The position numbers and the translations under genes were made by a program. A stretch of DNA of 64,000 nt from Luteibacter sp. Sphag1AF (GTDB lineage Bacteria; Pseudomonadota; Gammaproteobacteria; Xanthomonadales; Rhodanobacteraceae): NCBI RefSeq assembly GCF_014192715.1, contig NZ_JACHYH010000002.1:248001-312000 (forward strand), written 5' to 3'. Positions 23,103 to 36,543 of the stretch are shown here, piece by piece. The first letter of the stretch is position 1, and every line of letters begins with the position of its first letter. The notes beneath the pieces were generated by a model. That model ran no database searches. It was not told the DNA's origin and saw nothing but the letters and a program-made list of their open reading frames with translations.

Positions 23103-23131
23103 TTTAACCTCGGGGCGTTCCGTGGCATAAT
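23103..23131 (+). promoter_or_regulatory. Candidate infA promoter
   Basis: TTTAAC (23103-23108) and CATAAT (23126-23131) with an exact 17-bp spacer. The start would be near 23138, leaving a leader of about 40 bases before infA. Confidence 0.55.
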
Positions 23132-23177
23132 AGCGGGCTTATACGGCCATTCCGGCCGTGCATCCGACCCGGAACAC

Positions 23178-23396
23178 ATGGCAAAAGACGACGTCATCGA
23201 AATGGAAGGCACGGTTAATGAAACCCTGCCCAACACCATGTTCCGCGTGCAGCTCGAGAACGGGCACGTCATCACTGCCCATATCTCTGGCCGCATGCGC
23301 AAGCATTACATCCGTATCCTCACGGGCGATAAGGTCAAGATCGAAATGACCCCTTACGACCTGTCGAAGGGCCGGATCACCTACCGCATGAAGTAA
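23178..23396 (+). CDS. infA: Translation initiation factor IF-1
   Basis: A 72-residue S1/OB-fold factor that binds the ribosomal A site during initiation. Sequence [20 protein letters not shown], then [18 protein letters not shown] and the C-terminal [13 protein letters not shown] are diagnostic. Start at 23178 with a normal IF-1 length. Followed by a strong terminator. Confidence 0.98.
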   Translation: MAKDDVIEMEGTVNETLPNTMFRVQLENGHVITAHISGRMRKHYIRILTGDKVKIEMTPYDLSKGRITYRMK

Positions 23397-23453
23397 TACC
23401 GACCCGGGATTCGCCCGACGCAGCCCGGCTGCGCGCGATCCCGCTCCGATGAG

Positions 23454-23478
23454 AGGCCGCGCCTTGCGCGGCCTTTTT
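23454..23478 (+). terminator. infA terminator
   Basis: AGGCCGCG (23454-23461) pairs with CGCGGCCT (23467-23474) around CCTTG, followed by TTTT to 23478. Confidence 0.85.
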
Positions 23479-23516
23479 GCGTGCCTGAAATCCGGCCTCC
23501 TGCTCGCCTGGGGCGA

Positions 23517-23551
23517 AAAAAAGGGCCGCGCTCACGCGCGGCCCTTTCTTC
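23517..23551 (-). terminator. clpA terminator
   Basis: A GGGCCGCGC/GCGCGGCCC stem flanked by A and T runs. Read on the minus strand it ends in a run of T, 16 bases past the clpA stop. The flanks allow it to act from both sides. Confidence 0.75.
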
Positions 23552-23566
23552 ACATCCGATCCGGCC

Positions 23567-25834
23567 TTACACGACAGCCGGCAGGTGCTCTGACGACTCG
23601 GTTTCGACGTGCAATTCGCCGTCCAGCACGCTGAGGGTAACCTTGCCACCCTCGGACAGCTTGCCAAACAGCAGCTCGTCGGCCAGTGCGCGCTTCACCT
23701 TGTCCTGAATCACGCGGGACATCGGGCGGGCGCCCATCTGCGGGTCAAAACCGTGCTCGGCCAGCCAGCGGCGGGCTTCGGCGGTCACATCCACACTGAC
23801 CTTTTTGTCGGACAGCTGTGCTTCCAGCTCGATCAGGAACTTGTCCACAACGCGCAGGATGTGGTCGAAATCCAGTGCATTGAACTGGATAACGGCGTCC
23901 AGACGGTTGCGGAACTCCGGTGTGAACATCCGGCGGATGGTCTCCATCGCGTCCGGCGCGTGGTTCTGCTTCACGAAACCGATGCCACGACGCGATGCCA
24001 GCTGCGCGCCCGCATTCGTCGTCATCACCACGATCACGTTCTTGAAGTTGGCTTCCCGACCGTTGGTGTCGGTGAGCACGCCACGATCCATGACCTGCAA
24101 CAGGATGTTGTAGACATCCGGGTGAGCCTTCTCGATTTCGTCCAGCAGCAGCACGCAATGCGGATGCTTGGTGATCTGCTCGGTCAGCAGGCCACCCTGG
24201 TCAAAGCCCACGTAGCCCGGAGGCGCACCGACCAGCCGCGACACGGAATGCGCCTCCATGTACTCGGACATGTCGAAGCGGACCATCTCGATGCCAAGCT
24301 GCATTGCCAGCTGACGGGTCACTTCCGTCTTGCCGACGCCCGTGGGGCCAGCGAGCAGGAAGCTGCCGATCGGCTTGGCAGGATCGCCCAGACCGGAGCG
24401 GGCCATCTTGATCGACGAGGCCAGTGCTTCAATCGCCGCATCCTGACCGAACACCACCATCTTGAGGTTGCGCTCAAGATTGCGCAGCACGTCCCGATCC
24501 GACGCAGACACCTGCTTGGCGGGAATGCGGGCCATCTTGGCAACGATGTACTCGATCTCCGGCACATCGACCTTGCCGGTGCGCTCTTCCTCAGGCAGCA
24601 GGCGCTGACGGGCGCCCGCTTCGTCGATGACGTCGATGGCCTTGTCCGGCAGCAGGCGGTCGGGGATGTGCTTGACCGACAGATCCACCGCAGCACGCAA
24701 CGCCTCGGCGGTGTACTCCACCGAGTGATGGTCTTCGAAGCGGCTCTTCAGGCCACGCAGGATCTCGATGCTGTCGGCCACGGTGGGCTCGACCACGTCG
24801 ATCTTCTGGAAGCGGCGAGCCAGGGCGCGGTCCTTCTCAAACACGCCGCGGAATTCCTGGAACGTGGTGGAACCGATGCAGCGCAGCTCACCGGAGGCCA
24901 GCATAGGCTTGATGAGGTTGGACGCGTCCATCGTGCCGCCCGACGCCGAACCCGCACCGATGATGGTGTGGATTTCGTCGATGAACAGGATGGAGTTCGG
25001 CTGCTTCTTGAGTTGCGCGATAACCGCCTTCAGGCGCTTTTCAAAGTCGCCACGGTATTTCGTGCCGGCCACGAGGGCGCCCAGATCCAGCGACCAGATG
25101 GTGCAGTCTTCCAGCACCTCGGGCACCTGGCCTTCGACGATGCGCTTGGCCAGACCTTCAGCCAGCGCGGTTTTGCCCACGCCCGCCTCACCCACATAAA
25201 GCGGGTTGTTCTTGCGGCGGCGGCAAAGCACCTGGATGGTGCGCTCCACTTCGTCCTGACGACCGATCAGCGGATCAATCTTGCCCTGCAGGGCCAGCTC
25301 GTTGAGGTTGCTGGCGTACTCGCTGAGCGGATTGCCCTTGCCCTCGCCACCCTCCTCACCTTCGCGCTCGGCACTGGGTGCCGCAGCGGCGCTTTCGTCG
25401 CCGATCTTCGCGATGCCATGGGAGATGTAGTTGACGACGTCCAGCCTCGTAATTTCCTGCTGATGCAGGAAGTACACGGCATGGGAGTCTTTTTCGCCGA
25501 AAATGGCCACCAGCACGTTGGCACCGGTGACTTCTTTGCGGCCCGAGGACTGCACGTGATAAACCGCTCGCTGCAACACGCGCTGGAAACCCAGCGTGGG
25601 CTGCGTATCGCGCTCATCCCCGGCCGGCAGCACCGGAACGGTTTCCGCGATGATTCGCTGGAGATCGGCCGACAGACGCGGCAGGTCGACCCCACAGGCG
25701 CGCAGGGCTGCCAGGGCCGAGCTGTTCTCGGTCAGGGCGAGCAAAAGGTGCTCCACGGTCATGAATTCGTGGCGCTGTTCGCGGGCCTGCTTGTAGCAGT
25801 GCCCGATGGTGACTTCGAGATCCTTGCTGAACAT
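23567..25834 (-). CDS. clpA: ATP-dependent Clp protease ATP-binding subunit ClpA
   Basis: A 755-residue AAA+ unfoldase that feeds substrates to ClpP. The N-terminal domain ([30 protein letters not shown]) binds ClpS. AAA module 1 has [14 protein letters not shown] and IHTIIGAG; module 2 has [14 protein letters not shown] and [10 protein letters not shown]. The IGF/IGL-type ClpP-contact loop is present as RGIGFV. Paired with clpS immediately upstream, which separates it from ClpB/ClpC. Normal length. Confidence 0.97.
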   Translation of the reverse strand: MFSKDLEVTIGHCYKQAREQRHEFMTVEHLLLALTENSSALAALRACGVDLPRLSADLQRIIAETVPVLPAGDERDTQPTLGFQRVLQRAVYHVQSSGRKEVTGANVLVAIFGEKDSHAVYFLHQQEITRLDVVNYISHGIAKIGDESAAAAPSAEREGEEGGEGKGNPLSEYASNLNELALQGKIDPLIGRQDEVERTIQVLCRRRKNNPLYVGEAGVGKTALAEGLAKRIVEGQVPEVLEDCTIWSLDLGALVAGTKYRGDFEKRLKAVIAQLKKQPNSILFIDEIHTIIGAGSASGGTMDASNLIKPMLASGELRCIGSTTFQEFRGVFEKDRALARRFQKIDVVEPTVADSIEILRGLKSRFEDHHSVEYTAEALRAAVDLSVKHIPDRLLPDKAIDVIDEAGARQRLLPEEERTGKVDVPEIEYIVAKMARIPAKQVSASDRDVLRNLERNLKMVVFGQDAAIEALASSIKMARSGLGDPAKPIGSFLLAGPTGVGKTEVTRQLAMQLGIEMVRFDMSEYMEAHSVSRLVGAPPGYVGFDQGGLLTEQITKHPHCVLLLDEIEKAHPDVYNILLQVMDRGVLTDTNGREANFKNVIVVMTTNAGAQLASRRGIGFVKQNHAPDAMETIRRMFTPEFRNRLDAVIQFNALDFDHILRVVDKFLIELEAQLSDKKVSVDVTAEARRWLAEHGFDPQMGARPMSRVIQDKVKRALADELLFGKLSEGGKVTLSVLDGELHVETESSEHLPAVV

Positions 25835-25910
25835 ACGGACCGTCTCCGTTTAGCGTTGGCGGCGGGGGTGACCCCTTCTAGTGCCGCATGACGTTCAGAT
25901 GGGGCGCCAC

Positions 25911-26243
25911 CTACATCTTTTCCATAGTGCACAACAAAGGGTGTTGATGAGAACGTGAGTATTCATTTACCTGAGTGACCTTGGTTTCGGCCACTTCCCG
26001 GGTGAATACCCCGCAGACACCCTTTCCACGTGTGTGGACGTGCAGCATGACTTGAACGGCACGCTCCTGATCCATGCCGAAGAAACCACGAAGCACCTCT
26101 ATCACGAAGTCCATGGGGGTGAAATCGTCGTTCAGCAGTACAACCTGGAACAGCGGCGGGCGGGCAACCTCCGGGCGGGAGATTTCGACTGCCAGCCCAT
26201 GTTCGTGGCTTTGCTCGTGTTCGTTTTCATGTTCGTGGGACAT
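25911..26243 (-). CDS. clpS: ClpS adaptor of ClpA (N-end rule)
   Basis: A 110-residue adaptor that delivers N-degron substrates to ClpA. The core has [40 protein letters not shown] and ETKV. The first 16 residues are unusually rich in His and Glu ([16 protein letters not shown]), a possible metal-binding tail. The start at 26243 fits the family length; the longer upstream frame has no similarity. 76 bases before clpA on the same strand. Confidence 0.96.
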   Translation of the reverse strand: MSHEHENEHEQSHEHGLAVEISRPEVARPPLFQVVLLNDDFTPMDFVIEVLRGFFGMDQERAVQVMLHVHTRGKGVCGVFTREVAETKVTQVNEYSRSHQHPLLCTMEKM

Positions 26244-26363
26244 CGATAGCCAACCTGAATGCGCGATTCGATTATATACACCCGCTTGCGCGGGCACGGC
26301 AGCGTTGAATCGCCAAGGTGATGGCACAATAACCGCTTTTCCAGTCTTGCTTCGGTCATTTAC

Positions 26364-26852
26364 ATGTCTCCCGCCAACAACCAGGACACATCCGTGTGGT
26401 GCCCGCGCGTGACTGTAGCTTGCGTCATCGCACAGGGTGACCGCTATCTGATGGTTGAGGAGGATGTCCTCGGCCGTGTGGCCTATAACCAACCGGCGGG
26501 CCACCTCGATCCGGGCGAAACGCTGGCGTCCGCGGCGGTGCGCGAAGCCATGGAAGAGACCGGCTGGCGCGTGGAGCTGGATTGCCTGGTGGGCGTGACG
26601 CAGTGGCTCAGCCCCGAGCACGGCGAGCAGGTACTGCGCTTCTCATTTGCAGGCCGGGCCGTGGAACACGATCCGGAGCGCACACTGGACGACGGCATCC
26701 GCCGCGCAGTCTGGCTGCGGCGCGATGAAATCGCCGCGCTGGGCGACCGCCTGCGCAGCCCGCTGATCCTACAGAGCATCGACGCGTGGCTGGACGGCGT
26801 GCGCCTGCCACTGAGCACGGTGGGCAGCCTCTTGCCCGGAGTTGTCGCGTGA
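26364..26852 (+). CDS. Nudix hydrolase, NudJ-like
   Basis: A 162-residue hydrolase. The Nudix box is intact: [20 protein letters not shown] followed by TGW (about residues 46-68). The gene is immediately upstream of mnmA, overlapping it GTGA, the same position as NudJ in Enterobacteria, where it dephosphorylates nucleoside diphosphates/triphosphates and HMP-PP. Substrate here is inferred from context. Confidence 0.9.
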   Translation: MSPANNQDTSVWCPRVTVACVIAQGDRYLMVEEDVLGRVAYNQPAGHLDPGETLASAAVREAMEETGWRVELDCLVGVTQWLSPEHGEQVLRFSFAGRAVEHDPERTLDDGIRRAVWLRRDEIAALGDRLRSPLILQSIDAWLDGVRLPLSTVGSLLPGVVA

Positions 26853-27949
26853 AAGTGATTCTTGGCATCTCCGGCGGCGTGGATTCCTCCGTCGCCGCCA
26901 TTCTGCTGAAGGAAGCCGGCCACGACGTGGAAGGCATGTTCATGCAGAACTGGGAAGAAGACGACCGCAACGGCCCCTGCACGGCCGACACCGACCGCAA
27001 GGATGCCGTGGCAGTCTGTGGCCGCCTGGGCATTCCCTTCCATGCCCGCAATTTCGCCAGTGAATACTGGGATGGCGTGTTTGCCTATTTTCTTGCCGAA
27101 TACGCCGCAGGACGCACGCCCAACCCGGACGTGCTGTGCAATCGCGAAATCAAGTTCAAGACCTTCCTGGAGCACGCGCAGGCGCTGGGCGCCGAGAAAA
27201 TCGCCACGGGCCACTATGCGCGAGTGGATTTTCACGAAGGCCGTTACCGCCTGCTTCGCGCCGTGGATGCCGCCAAGGATCAAAGCTATTTCCTGCACGC
27301 GCTGGGCCAGAACCAGCTTGCCGCCACGCTCTTTCCTGTGGGCGAAATCGAAAAGCCTGTCGTCCGTGAGATGGCCCGGGCAGCCGAACTGCCCACGCAC
27401 GCAAAGAAAGATTCCACCGGCATCTGCTTCATCGGGGAGCGCGACTTCCGCAGCTTCCTCGCGCAGTACCTGCCGGCGCGTCCGGGACAGATGCTGTCGC
27501 CCGAGGGCGAAGTCATCGGCGAGCATCAGGGTGTGATGTATTACACGCTGGGCCAGCGCAACGGCCTGGGCATTGGCGGCCGACGCGACATGTCCGGCCA
27601 CGCCTGGTATGTCGTGGGCAAAGACGTCGAAAAGAACATCCTCTACGTGGCACAGGGTGGCGAGAACGCCTGGCTTCACTCCACCCGCCTGCACGCCACC
27701 GACGCACACTGGATCGCGGGCCAGCCCCCGGGCATGAGCTTCCGCTGCACCGCCAAAACCCGCTACCGGCAGGCCGATCAGGCCTGCACAGTGACGGTAC
27801 ACGGCAACACCCTCGATATCGTGTTTGATGACGCCCAGCGCGCCGTGACACCGGGCCAGTCCGTGGTGCTCTACGACGGCCAGGAGTGCCTGGGTGGTGG
27901 CGTGATTGCCGCAACCGATGCACCCTACGGCGGGCTGACCGCCCCGTGA
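26849..27949 (+). CDS. mnmA: tRNA 2-thiouridine(34) synthase MnmA
   Basis: A 366-residue enzyme installing the 2-thio group of tRNA wobble uridine. The N-terminal PP-loop is [18 protein letters not shown] (residues 4-21). Catalytic cysteines lie in [12 protein letters not shown] and [12 protein letters not shown], with [11 protein letters not shown] near the C-terminus. The start is a GTG at 26849 overlapping the Nudix stop (GTGA); the ORF could be read from 26786 but lacks homology there. Followed by hflD. Confidence 0.96.
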   Translation: MKVILGISGGVDSSVAAILLKEAGHDVEGMFMQNWEEDDRNGPCTADTDRKDAVAVCGRLGIPFHARNFASEYWDGVFAYFLAEYAAGRTPNPDVLCNREIKFKTFLEHAQALGAEKIATGHYARVDFHEGRYRLLRAVDAAKDQSYFLHALGQNQLAATLFPVGEIEKPVVREMARAAELPTHAKKDSTGICFIGERDFRSFLAQYLPARPGQMLSPEGEVIGEHQGVMYYTLGQRNGLGIGGRRDMSGHAWYVVGKDVEKNILYVAQGGENAWLHSTRLHATDAHWIAGQPPGMSFRCTAKTRYRQADQACTVTVHGNTLDIVFDDAQRAVTPGQSVVLYDGQECLGGGVIAATDAPYGGLTAP

Positions 27950-27983
27950 CCCCCATCCCCCTTCCGCTTGACAGGCTGTACCG

Positions 27984-28610
27984 ATGAACGAAGAACGCGT
28001 CCTCGCACTCGCGGGGGTCTTTCAGGGCGCCGCCCTCGCCCAGCAGCTGGCCTCTGACGGCCGCTGCGACGAGGCAGCCATGGAGGCAAGCCTTGCCAGC
28101 GTCTTCCGCATTGATGCCGACTCGGTGGCCGGGGTATACGGCAACGTCACTGGGGTGCGCAAAGGCCTGCGCTCGCTGGTAGGGCAGTTCGAAGACCAGA
28201 CCCGCGATGTGGCCGTCATGCGCATGGCCATCACCGTATTGCGCCTGGAGCGCAGCCTGTCGCGCCACCGTGCGCTGCTGGACAAATTGCACGAAGGCAT
28301 CGTCGGCGCGCAGCGTCAGGTGGAACACTTCGGCCTCACTCATCCGAATGTCACGGCCCGTCTTGCCGAGCTGTACTCATCCACGTTGTCGACACTGAAG
28401 CCGCGCATCATGGTCACGGGCACGCCCGCTCAGTTGCAACAGAAAGTGGTGGTTGACCGCGTCCGTGCTGCCCTGCTGGCAGCCGTGCGCTCGGCCGTGC
28501 TGTGGCATCAGCTGGGCGGCCGCCAGTGGCAGCTGCTGATTTATCGCAAGCAGTGCAGCATGCTGGCTCGCGGCCTGCTGACGGGCGCCACGCTGGACGA
28601 CGGGGGCTGA
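27984..28610 (+). CDS. hflD: High frequency lysogenization protein HflD homologue
   Basis: A 208-residue protein starting MNEERVLALAGVFQGAALAQ, with the family features NVTGVRKGLRSLVGQFED and LHEGIVGAQRQ. HflD is a peripheral membrane protein that in E. coli sequesters lambda CII; its native role is unclear. The mnmA-hflD order is standard in Gammaproteobacteria. It ends 7 bases from the convergent LysR gene. Confidence 0.93.
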   Translation: MNEERVLALAGVFQGAALAQQLASDGRCDEAAMEASLASVFRIDADSVAGVYGNVTGVRKGLRSLVGQFEDQTRDVAVMRMAITVLRLERSLSRHRALLDKLHEGIVGAQRQVEHFGLTHPNVTARLAELYSSTLSTLKPRIMVTGTPAQLQQKVVVDRVRAALLAAVRSAVLWHQLGGRQWQLLIYRKQCSMLARGLLTGATLDDGG

Positions 28611-28617
28611 TCGCCCC

Positions 28618-29577
28618 TCAGGCGGCCATCAGCCCGGGAATATGCCGGGCCAGGTCACGCAGCCAGTCGGCGAAGGCGTGCATGTCGTCCTGCCAGGGCG
28701 ACGCGCTGCGCCAGTAAAGGGCGATATGCCGCCCCGGACACGAGCCTTCCACGGCCGTCAGCACCACGTTGGGAATGGAGCCCAGCCGCTCGCGCGCCAG
28801 GATGGGCACCAGCGAATATCCGCCACGCAGCGCCACCAGCGTGGCGAGGCTTTCCAGGCTGAGATCCTGAATCCTCTCGGGATTGGCGGCCGCCTCGGCA
28901 CCCAGATCGGCTGATGCCTGACCGTGGCTTTCCGCCATCAGCGTGGCGTCTGCCGGATCCAGCTCGCTCATGGCCACCTGTGCACGGGATGCCAGTGGGT
29001 GGCCGCCGTGAAGCATCAGTTCATAGGGCTCGAAGAACAGCGTGGCTGACTCGATGCCGTTGACCGGCGTGGTCGGTGGCGCCAGTACGGCGTCAAGCTC
29101 CCCCTCGTGCAGGCGGCGCAGCAAGCCGCGCGGCTTGCCTTCGGAAATGGTGAGGCGAGCGCCGGGAAAGCGCTGCGGGAATGGCTCGATGAAGTGCGGC
29201 AACAGATAGGGCCCCAGGGTCGACGGCACGCCCAGGCGAAGCTCCCCGCCAAATGCGCGCGCACCCGCGCGAGCGCCCTGCTCCAGCAACTGGGCAGCGG
29301 CCAGCACATCGTCAATGCGGGCCAGCAATCGCTGACCGCTGGCCGTGGGCGCAACCCTCCGCCCGCCACGCTCGAACAGCGGCACACCGAGGGCCTGTTC
29401 CACTTTCTGCACCTGATGGGACAAGCCCGAAGGACTGATATGCATGGCGCGCGCAGCGCTGTTGAAACTGCCCTGCCGTGCCACTGCCTGAACCAGCGCC
29501 AGGTCGCGCAGCGACACGGCCGAGAGGGCCATCGAAATCATCGAACGCTGCATGCCGTCAAAAGCGTTTGCACCCAT
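28618..29577 (-). CDS. LysR-family transcriptional regulator, divergent from acnA
   Basis: A 319-residue LysR regulator. The N-terminal winged HTH reads LVQAVARQGSFNSAARAMHI / SPSGLSHQVQKVEQ, followed by a substrate-binding domain (LRLGVPSTLGPYLLPHFIEP; TISEGKPRGLLRRLHEGELD), which resembles OxyR/CysB-like dimers. Several in-frame ATGs exist between 29577 and 29532, so the start is not certain. It is divergent from acnA across a ~190-base gap (29578-29768) and may control it, but operators were not identified. Confidence 0.92.
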   Translation of the reverse strand: MGANAFDGMQRSMISMALSAVSLRDLALVQAVARQGSFNSAARAMHISPSGLSHQVQKVEQALGVPLFERGGRRVAPTASGQRLLARIDDVLAAAQLLEQGARAGARAFGGELRLGVPSTLGPYLLPHFIEPFPQRFPGARLTISEGKPRGLLRRLHEGELDAVLAPPTTPVNGIESATLFFEPYELMLHGGHPLASRAQVAMSELDPADATLMAESHGQASADLGAEAAANPERIQDLSLESLATLVALRGGYSLVPILARERLGSIPNVVLTAVEGSCPGRHIALYWRSASPWQDDMHAFADWLRDLARHIPGLMAA

Positions 29578-29768
29578 CGCCTGCCCATTCCATCCTTTCG
29601 GCGCCGAAATCGGGCGACGATACGTCGTAAGCCCGCATTCTACCGCGACAACACGGTCCCCGCGCTCGCCGCGGGCCGTGGTTTTGCGCGATAATCACGG
29701 CTTTGACGGCGCCCCACACAGGCGCCGGACGCCTCCCCAGCAAAGATCGTTCACGCCAGGAGTACCGC

Positions 29769-32510
<2,742 letters not shown>

Positions 32511-32532
32511 CTTTCAGGTTGTTCGGATGAGA

Positions 32533-32563
32533 AGCCGCCCCGGGAGACCGGGGCGGCTTTTTT
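32533..32563 (+). terminator. acnA terminator
   Basis: AGCCGCCCCGG (32533-32543) pairs with CCGGGGCGGCT (32548-32558) around GAGA, followed by six T. Confidence 0.93.
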
Positions 32564-32597
32564 GTGGCTGCGTTGATGAATGCCTGCAAACGAAGAC

Positions 32598-33029
32598 CTA
32601 CAGCGCCTTTTCCCACGTCGCCGAATAACACCGCCAGTCACCACCCTCCTTGCGCCACGCCGACTCCACGCGCCACACACCCGCTTGCTCAGGCAGCACA
32701 CCGATGCCTGCCGTCAGCGTCACGGTAAACGTCGCCACCAGACGCTCACCCCGAACATCCGTCGCAATCGGCCCGACAAGCGCATGCACCGACTGTCCCC
32801 GCAATCGCAGAACTCTCAGAAGATTCTGAAGCCCCTGCCTGTCCAGCGTGCCGTGATTCCCCTCGAAGTCATCCGACAGCGATGCCACCGTATCCGCTGG
32901 ATGTCCTGCTTCGGCCGCCGCCGCTGCGGCAGCAACCGCTTCGCGGACACGCTCCTCGTCAGGTTTATGCCTGCATCCGGCAACACTTGCCGCCAGCAAT
33001 AAAACCAGCATCAACCACAATTTCGCCAT
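32598..33029 (-). CDS. Small lipoprotein, possibly NTF2/SnoaL-like
   Basis: A 143-residue predicted outer-membrane or periplasmic lipoprotein: [19 protein letters not shown] gives a clear lipobox. The mature part has an Ala-rich helix and alternating strands ending [20 protein letters not shown], as in NTF2-like proteins. The start at 33029 was set by the signal peptide; the upstream frame lacks it. Convergent with acnA. Function unknown. Confidence 0.8.
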   Translation of the reverse strand: MAKLWLMLVLLLAASVAGCRHKPDEERVREAVAAAAAAAEAGHPADTVASLSDDFEGNHGTLDRQGLQNLLRVLRLRGQSVHALVGPIATDVRGERLVATFTVTLTAGIGVLPEQAGVWRVESAWRKEGGDWRCYSATWEKAL

Positions 33030-33154
33030 GCCATCATTCCCCTTCAATCTCACGCTGCAATGCGGCTTGCCGCTGTACGCGAGCGTATGCTCCAATGCCG
33101 GCATGGTATGACGCAACGTCGTCCGCCTCCCTTTCTCAGGAGCTTGACCGATTC

Positions 33155-34840
33155 ATGAGCAATGAACGTCCGTGGCTCGACCACTATCCGGACGGCATCC
33201 CCGCCGAGATCGATGTCAACAGCTACCGCTCGGTAGCAGCGGTATTTGACGAAGCCTTCAAGCGATACCGAGAGCGCCCCGCCTTCACCAACTTTGGCCG
33301 CACGCTGACCTACGGACAGCTGGACGAACTGTCGTCCGCGTTCGCCGGATACCTGAGCGGTGAGCTGAAGATGGTGAAGGGTGATCGCATCGCGATCATG
33401 CTGCCCAATGTGCTTCAGTACCCCATCGCGCTGTTCGGCGCCCTGCGCCTCGGCCTGACGGTGGTCAATACCAATCCGATGTACACCGCCCGCGAACTCA
33501 AGCATCAGCTTGAAGATTCCGGCGCGAAAGCCATCGTGGTGCTCGACAACTTTGCCGCCACGCTGGCGCAGAGTGTCGCGGGCACGCACGTGCAGCACAT
33601 CGTCACCACGGGCATTGGCGACCTCATCGGATTTCCGAAGGGCGCCATCATCAACTTCGTGCTCAAGCACATCAAGAAGGTGGTGCCGGCGTTCTCGCTG
33701 CCGACGGCTGTACGTTTCCGTGACGCGCTGTCCCGGGGCAAGGCCCATCCGATGCCGAAGGTGGACGTCAATCACGACGACATTGCCTTCCTTCAGTACA
33801 CGGGCGGCACCACGGGCGTGGCCAAGGGCGCGATGCTCACCCATCGCAACATGATCGCCAACATGCTTCAGGCCGATGCCTGGATCGGCCAGTCGGCCAA
33901 GGCCGGCGAAGAAATCATCATCACGGCACTGCCGCTGTATCACATCTTTTCGCTCACCGCGAACGGACTGGTGTTCACCCGCCTGGGCGGCCTGAATTAC
34001 CTCATCACGAATCCGCGCGACATGCCCGGCTTCGTGAAGGAGCTCAGCAAGGTCAAGTTCACGGCACTTACGGGCGTCAACACGCTATTCAATGGCCTGC
34101 TCAACACGCCCGGTTTCGACAAGCTCGACTTCTCGAAACTGCATCTGAGCCTTGGCGGCGGCATGGCCGTACAGCGCGCTGTGGCCGAACGCTGGAAGAA
34201 GGTCACGGGCGTCACGCTGGCCGAGGCCTACGGCCTGACCGAGACCTCGCCCGCGGTCTGCATCAACCCGCTGGACATCAAGGCCTATAACGGCTCGATC
34301 GGCCTGCCGATTCCCTCCACCGATGTGGCCATCTGGGCCGAGGACGGCACCCCGTTGCCTATCGGCGAAGTCGGCGAGCTCTGCGTGCACGGCCCGCAAG
34401 TCATGAAGGGCTACTGGAATCGTCCCGACGAAACCGCCAAGGTGCTCGATGCCAATGGCTGGCTGCGCACCGGGGACATCGCCCGCATGGACGAGAACGG
34501 CTACGTTTACATCGTGGACCGGAAGAAGGACATGATCCTGGTCTCCGGCTTCAACGTATATCCGAACGAGATCGAAGACATCGTCATGCAGCATCCGGGC
34601 GTCGCCGAAGTGGCGGCGGTAGGTGTTGAGGACGAGCATTCGGGTGAGGTGGTCAAGGTCTTCGTCGTGCGCAAGGACCCGTCCCTGACCGAAGAAGCAC
34701 TCAAGGCGTTCTGCCGCGAAAATCTCACCGGCTACAAGCGCCCGAAGTACATCGAGTTCCGCGACAGCCTGCCCAAGAGCAACGTGGGCAAGATTCTTCG
34801 CCGCGAACTTCGCAACGAAGAAAAAGCAAAAGCCGCCTGA
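33155..34840 (+). CDS. fadD: Long-chain fatty acid--CoA ligase (FadD/RpfB family)
   Basis: A 561-residue adenylate-forming enzyme that activates fatty acids with CoA for beta-oxidation at the inner membrane. Core motifs: P-loop [49 protein letters not shown] and [11 protein letters not shown], and the C-terminal lysine in [14 protein letters not shown]. In Xanthomonads the homologue RpfB also adjusts the DSF signalling fatty-acid pool; no rpf genes are visible here, so FadD is the safer name. ATG 33155 follows CAGGAG. Confidence 0.95.
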   Translation: MSNERPWLDHYPDGIPAEIDVNSYRSVAAVFDEAFKRYRERPAFTNFGRTLTYGQLDELSSAFAGYLSGELKMVKGDRIAIMLPNVLQYPIALFGALRLGLTVVNTNPMYTARELKHQLEDSGAKAIVVLDNFAATLAQSVAGTHVQHIVTTGIGDLIGFPKGAIINFVLKHIKKVVPAFSLPTAVRFRDALSRGKAHPMPKVDVNHDDIAFLQYTGGTTGVAKGAMLTHRNMIANMLQADAWIGQSAKAGEEIIITALPLYHIFSLTANGLVFTRLGGLNYLITNPRDMPGFVKELSKVKFTALTGVNTLFNGLLNTPGFDKLDFSKLHLSLGGGMAVQRAVAERWKKVTGVTLAEAYGLTETSPAVCINPLDIKAYNGSIGLPIPSTDVAIWAEDGTPLPIGEVGELCVHGPQVMKGYWNRPDETAKVLDANGWLRTGDIARMDENGYVYIVDRKKDMILVSGFNVYPNEIEDIVMQHPGVAEVAAVGVEDEHSGEVVKVFVVRKDPSLTEEALKAFCRENLTGYKRPKYIEFRDSLPKSNVGKILRRELRNEEKAKAA

Positions 34841-34855
34841 CGGCGGCTTTTGCTT
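34824..34855. terminator. fadD terminator, overlapping its stop codon
   Basis: AAGCAAAAGCCGCC (34824-34837) pairs with GGCGGCTTTTGCTT (34842-34855). The stem covers the last codons and stop of fadD. A/T-rich flanks let it also serve the convergent PilZ gene. Confidence 0.75.
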
Positions 34856-34877
34856 CGCGTGCGGAACGGGGAGCGGT

Positions 34878-35243
34878 TCACTCCTCGCTCCACGCCTCCA
34901 GCGTATCGGCATAGCCACCCAGCAAATCCCATAGCGGCGCCTGCTTGTCGTCCGGAATATGCGTATATTCCATGCCGATCTGCCGCGCGGACACGCGTGC
35001 CACGCACGCCTCCATATGAATATGCAGGTCGTGGCCGAAAATCATGTCCAGCACCCAGGTCTCGCCCGGCGCGCCGCGCCAGCCCAGAGGCCGTCGCATC
35101 AACGCGCCTGTTGCGGAGATGTCCACCAGATCGGTGGGGTGAGCTTCACCGCCCCGGCTCATCAGAACCGCGGTCTCCACTTTCATGCGCGCATGGCGAA
35201 ATTTCATGCGCTGAGTAAGACCGTCCGTGTCGTCGCCCGTCAT
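34878..35243 (-). CDS. PilZ-domain protein
   Basis: A 121-residue c-di-GMP-type PilZ protein. RHARMKVETAVLM carries the arginine pair, and VDISATGALM fits the D-x-S-x-x-G motif; beta strands follow (VLDMIFGHDLHIHMEACVAR). The sequence supports c-di-GMP binding, though the spacing is a little unusual. Start at 35243 (MTGDDTDGLTQR); the frame is open upstream to 35342. Confidence 0.85.
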   Translation of the reverse strand: MTGDDTDGLTQRMKFRHARMKVETAVLMSRGGEAHPTDLVDISATGALMRRPLGWRGAPGETWVLDMIFGHDLHIHMEACVARVSARQIGMEYTHIPDDKQAPLWDLLGGYADTLEAWSEE

Positions 35244-35358
35244 CTTGGTGATTGCCTCGTTCCGTAGTGCTGACCGTCTTGCGGCGCACCGCCCGTGCCG
35301 CTTCCGGTCGTTCAGTGCGCTTACTGCGTCATAAAGCGACACATTAGCGCAACATTCG

Positions 35359-36543
35359 CTACTCCGATCCCCGGGTTTTCAGCACGCCTGCACGCATCAG
35401 CGCACCGGCACCGAACTTCTCGTTGATCTTGTCCTGCAACCCGTCCACACGTCGTTTTTCCACGGGGGCAGCGAACATATCCTGTTGTGGCACATCGTGC
35501 TTGCCGAATCCGGAAAGGCTTACGCCCAAGAGGCGAAGCTTCGGTCGCGGATGCTGCTCCCACCAGGTACGAAGCAAGCGTCGTGCCACCTCGTAAATCT
35601 CGGGCGTGCCGTTGCCGGCGACCGACATCTGTGCCTGTCGGCTGTGCGTAAGAAACGGCGGCTCCCGCAATTTCACCGAGATGGTGCGCGCTTCCAGCCC
35701 ACGCGCACGCGCCCTGGCGCCCACCCGCTCGCACTGACGAAGCATCCAGGCCTCCGCGATAGGCAGCTCAGAAAGATCGGTCTCGAACGTCCACTCCGCG
35801 CCAATGGATTGCTCGGCAGCCTCGGCGACAACGGGACGCTCATCCGTACCCTGCGCCAGCGCGAGGATTTGCCGTGCGTGACGTTCGCCCAATGCCTTGT
35901 GAAGGCGCCAGGCATCGGCGCGCACCAGTTCGCCAATGGTGCGGATGCCCACCCGGTGCAACGACTCCTCAGCCACCCGCCCAATCGTCCACATCTTGCC
36001 GACGGGCAACGGATCGAGGTATCCGCGCACCTCGTGACGGTGAATGCGCAGGAAGCCGTCAGGCTTGGACGATTCACTGGCCAGTTTTGCCAGAAGCTTG
36101 TTGTGGGCCATGCCCACGGATGCATTGAGACCCGTCCGCTCCCGGATACCGTCCTTCACCCGGCGACCGATGGCCTCCACCGAGGCGAAAAGCTTGAGGC
36201 TGGCGGTGACATCGAGGAACGCCTCATCCAGCGACAATCCCTCGATCTGAGGCGTAACTTCGCCGAAAACGTCGAAAACAACCGAGGAAACCTCCTGATA
36301 GCGATCGTGCCGGGGGAATACATAGACCCCGTCCGGGCACAGCCGCCTGGCCTCGGCCGTAGGCATCGCAGAACGCACGCCGAAGCGGCGGGCCTCATAG
36401 CTGGCCGTGGACACGACGCCGCGCCGGCCCAGCCCGGCCACAATGACCGGCCTTCCCCGCAGACTCGGGTCGTCCAGTTGCTCCACGGACGCGTAAAAGG
36501 CGTCCATGTCGACGTGGATAATGGCTCGGTCGGGTGCAGGCAT
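35359..36543 (-). CDS. dinB: DNA polymerase IV (Y-family)
   Basis: A 394-residue translesion polymerase. Catalytic metal-binding motifs IIHVDMDAFYASVE (residues ~8-21) and SLDEAFLDVT are intact; YEARRFGVRSAMP and the little-finger domain (RTISVKLREPPFLTHSRQAQ) match. DinB members are usually SOS-induced; no LexA box was identified upstream. The C-terminal 50 residues include a QQDMFAA stretch that resembles a beta-clamp-binding motif. Confidence 0.96.
   Translation of the reverse strand: MPAPDRAIIHVDMDAFYASVEQLDDPSLRGRPVIVAGLGRRGVVSTASYEARRFGVRSAMPTAEARRLCPDGVYVFPRHDRYQEVSSVVFDVFGEVTPQIEGLSLDEAFLDVTASLKLFASVEAIGRRVKDGIRERTGLNASVGMAHNKLLAKLASESSKPDGFLRIHRHEVRGYLDPLPVGKMWTIGRVAEESLHRVGIRTIGELVRADAWRLHKALGERHARQILALAQGTDERPVVAEAAEQSIGAEWTFETDLSELPIAEAWMLRQCERVGARARARGLEARTISVKLREPPFLTHSRQAQMSVAGNGTPEIYEVARRLLRTWWEQHPRPKLRLLGVSLSGFGKHDVPQQDMFAAPVEKRRVDGLQDKINEKFGAGALMRAGVLKTRGSE

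Noticed and set aside
23609..25891. 760-codon frame antisense to clpA
   Set aside because: Same reason: ClpA on the minus strand has both AAA modules, while the plus-strand translation is rich in His/Arg with no motifs.
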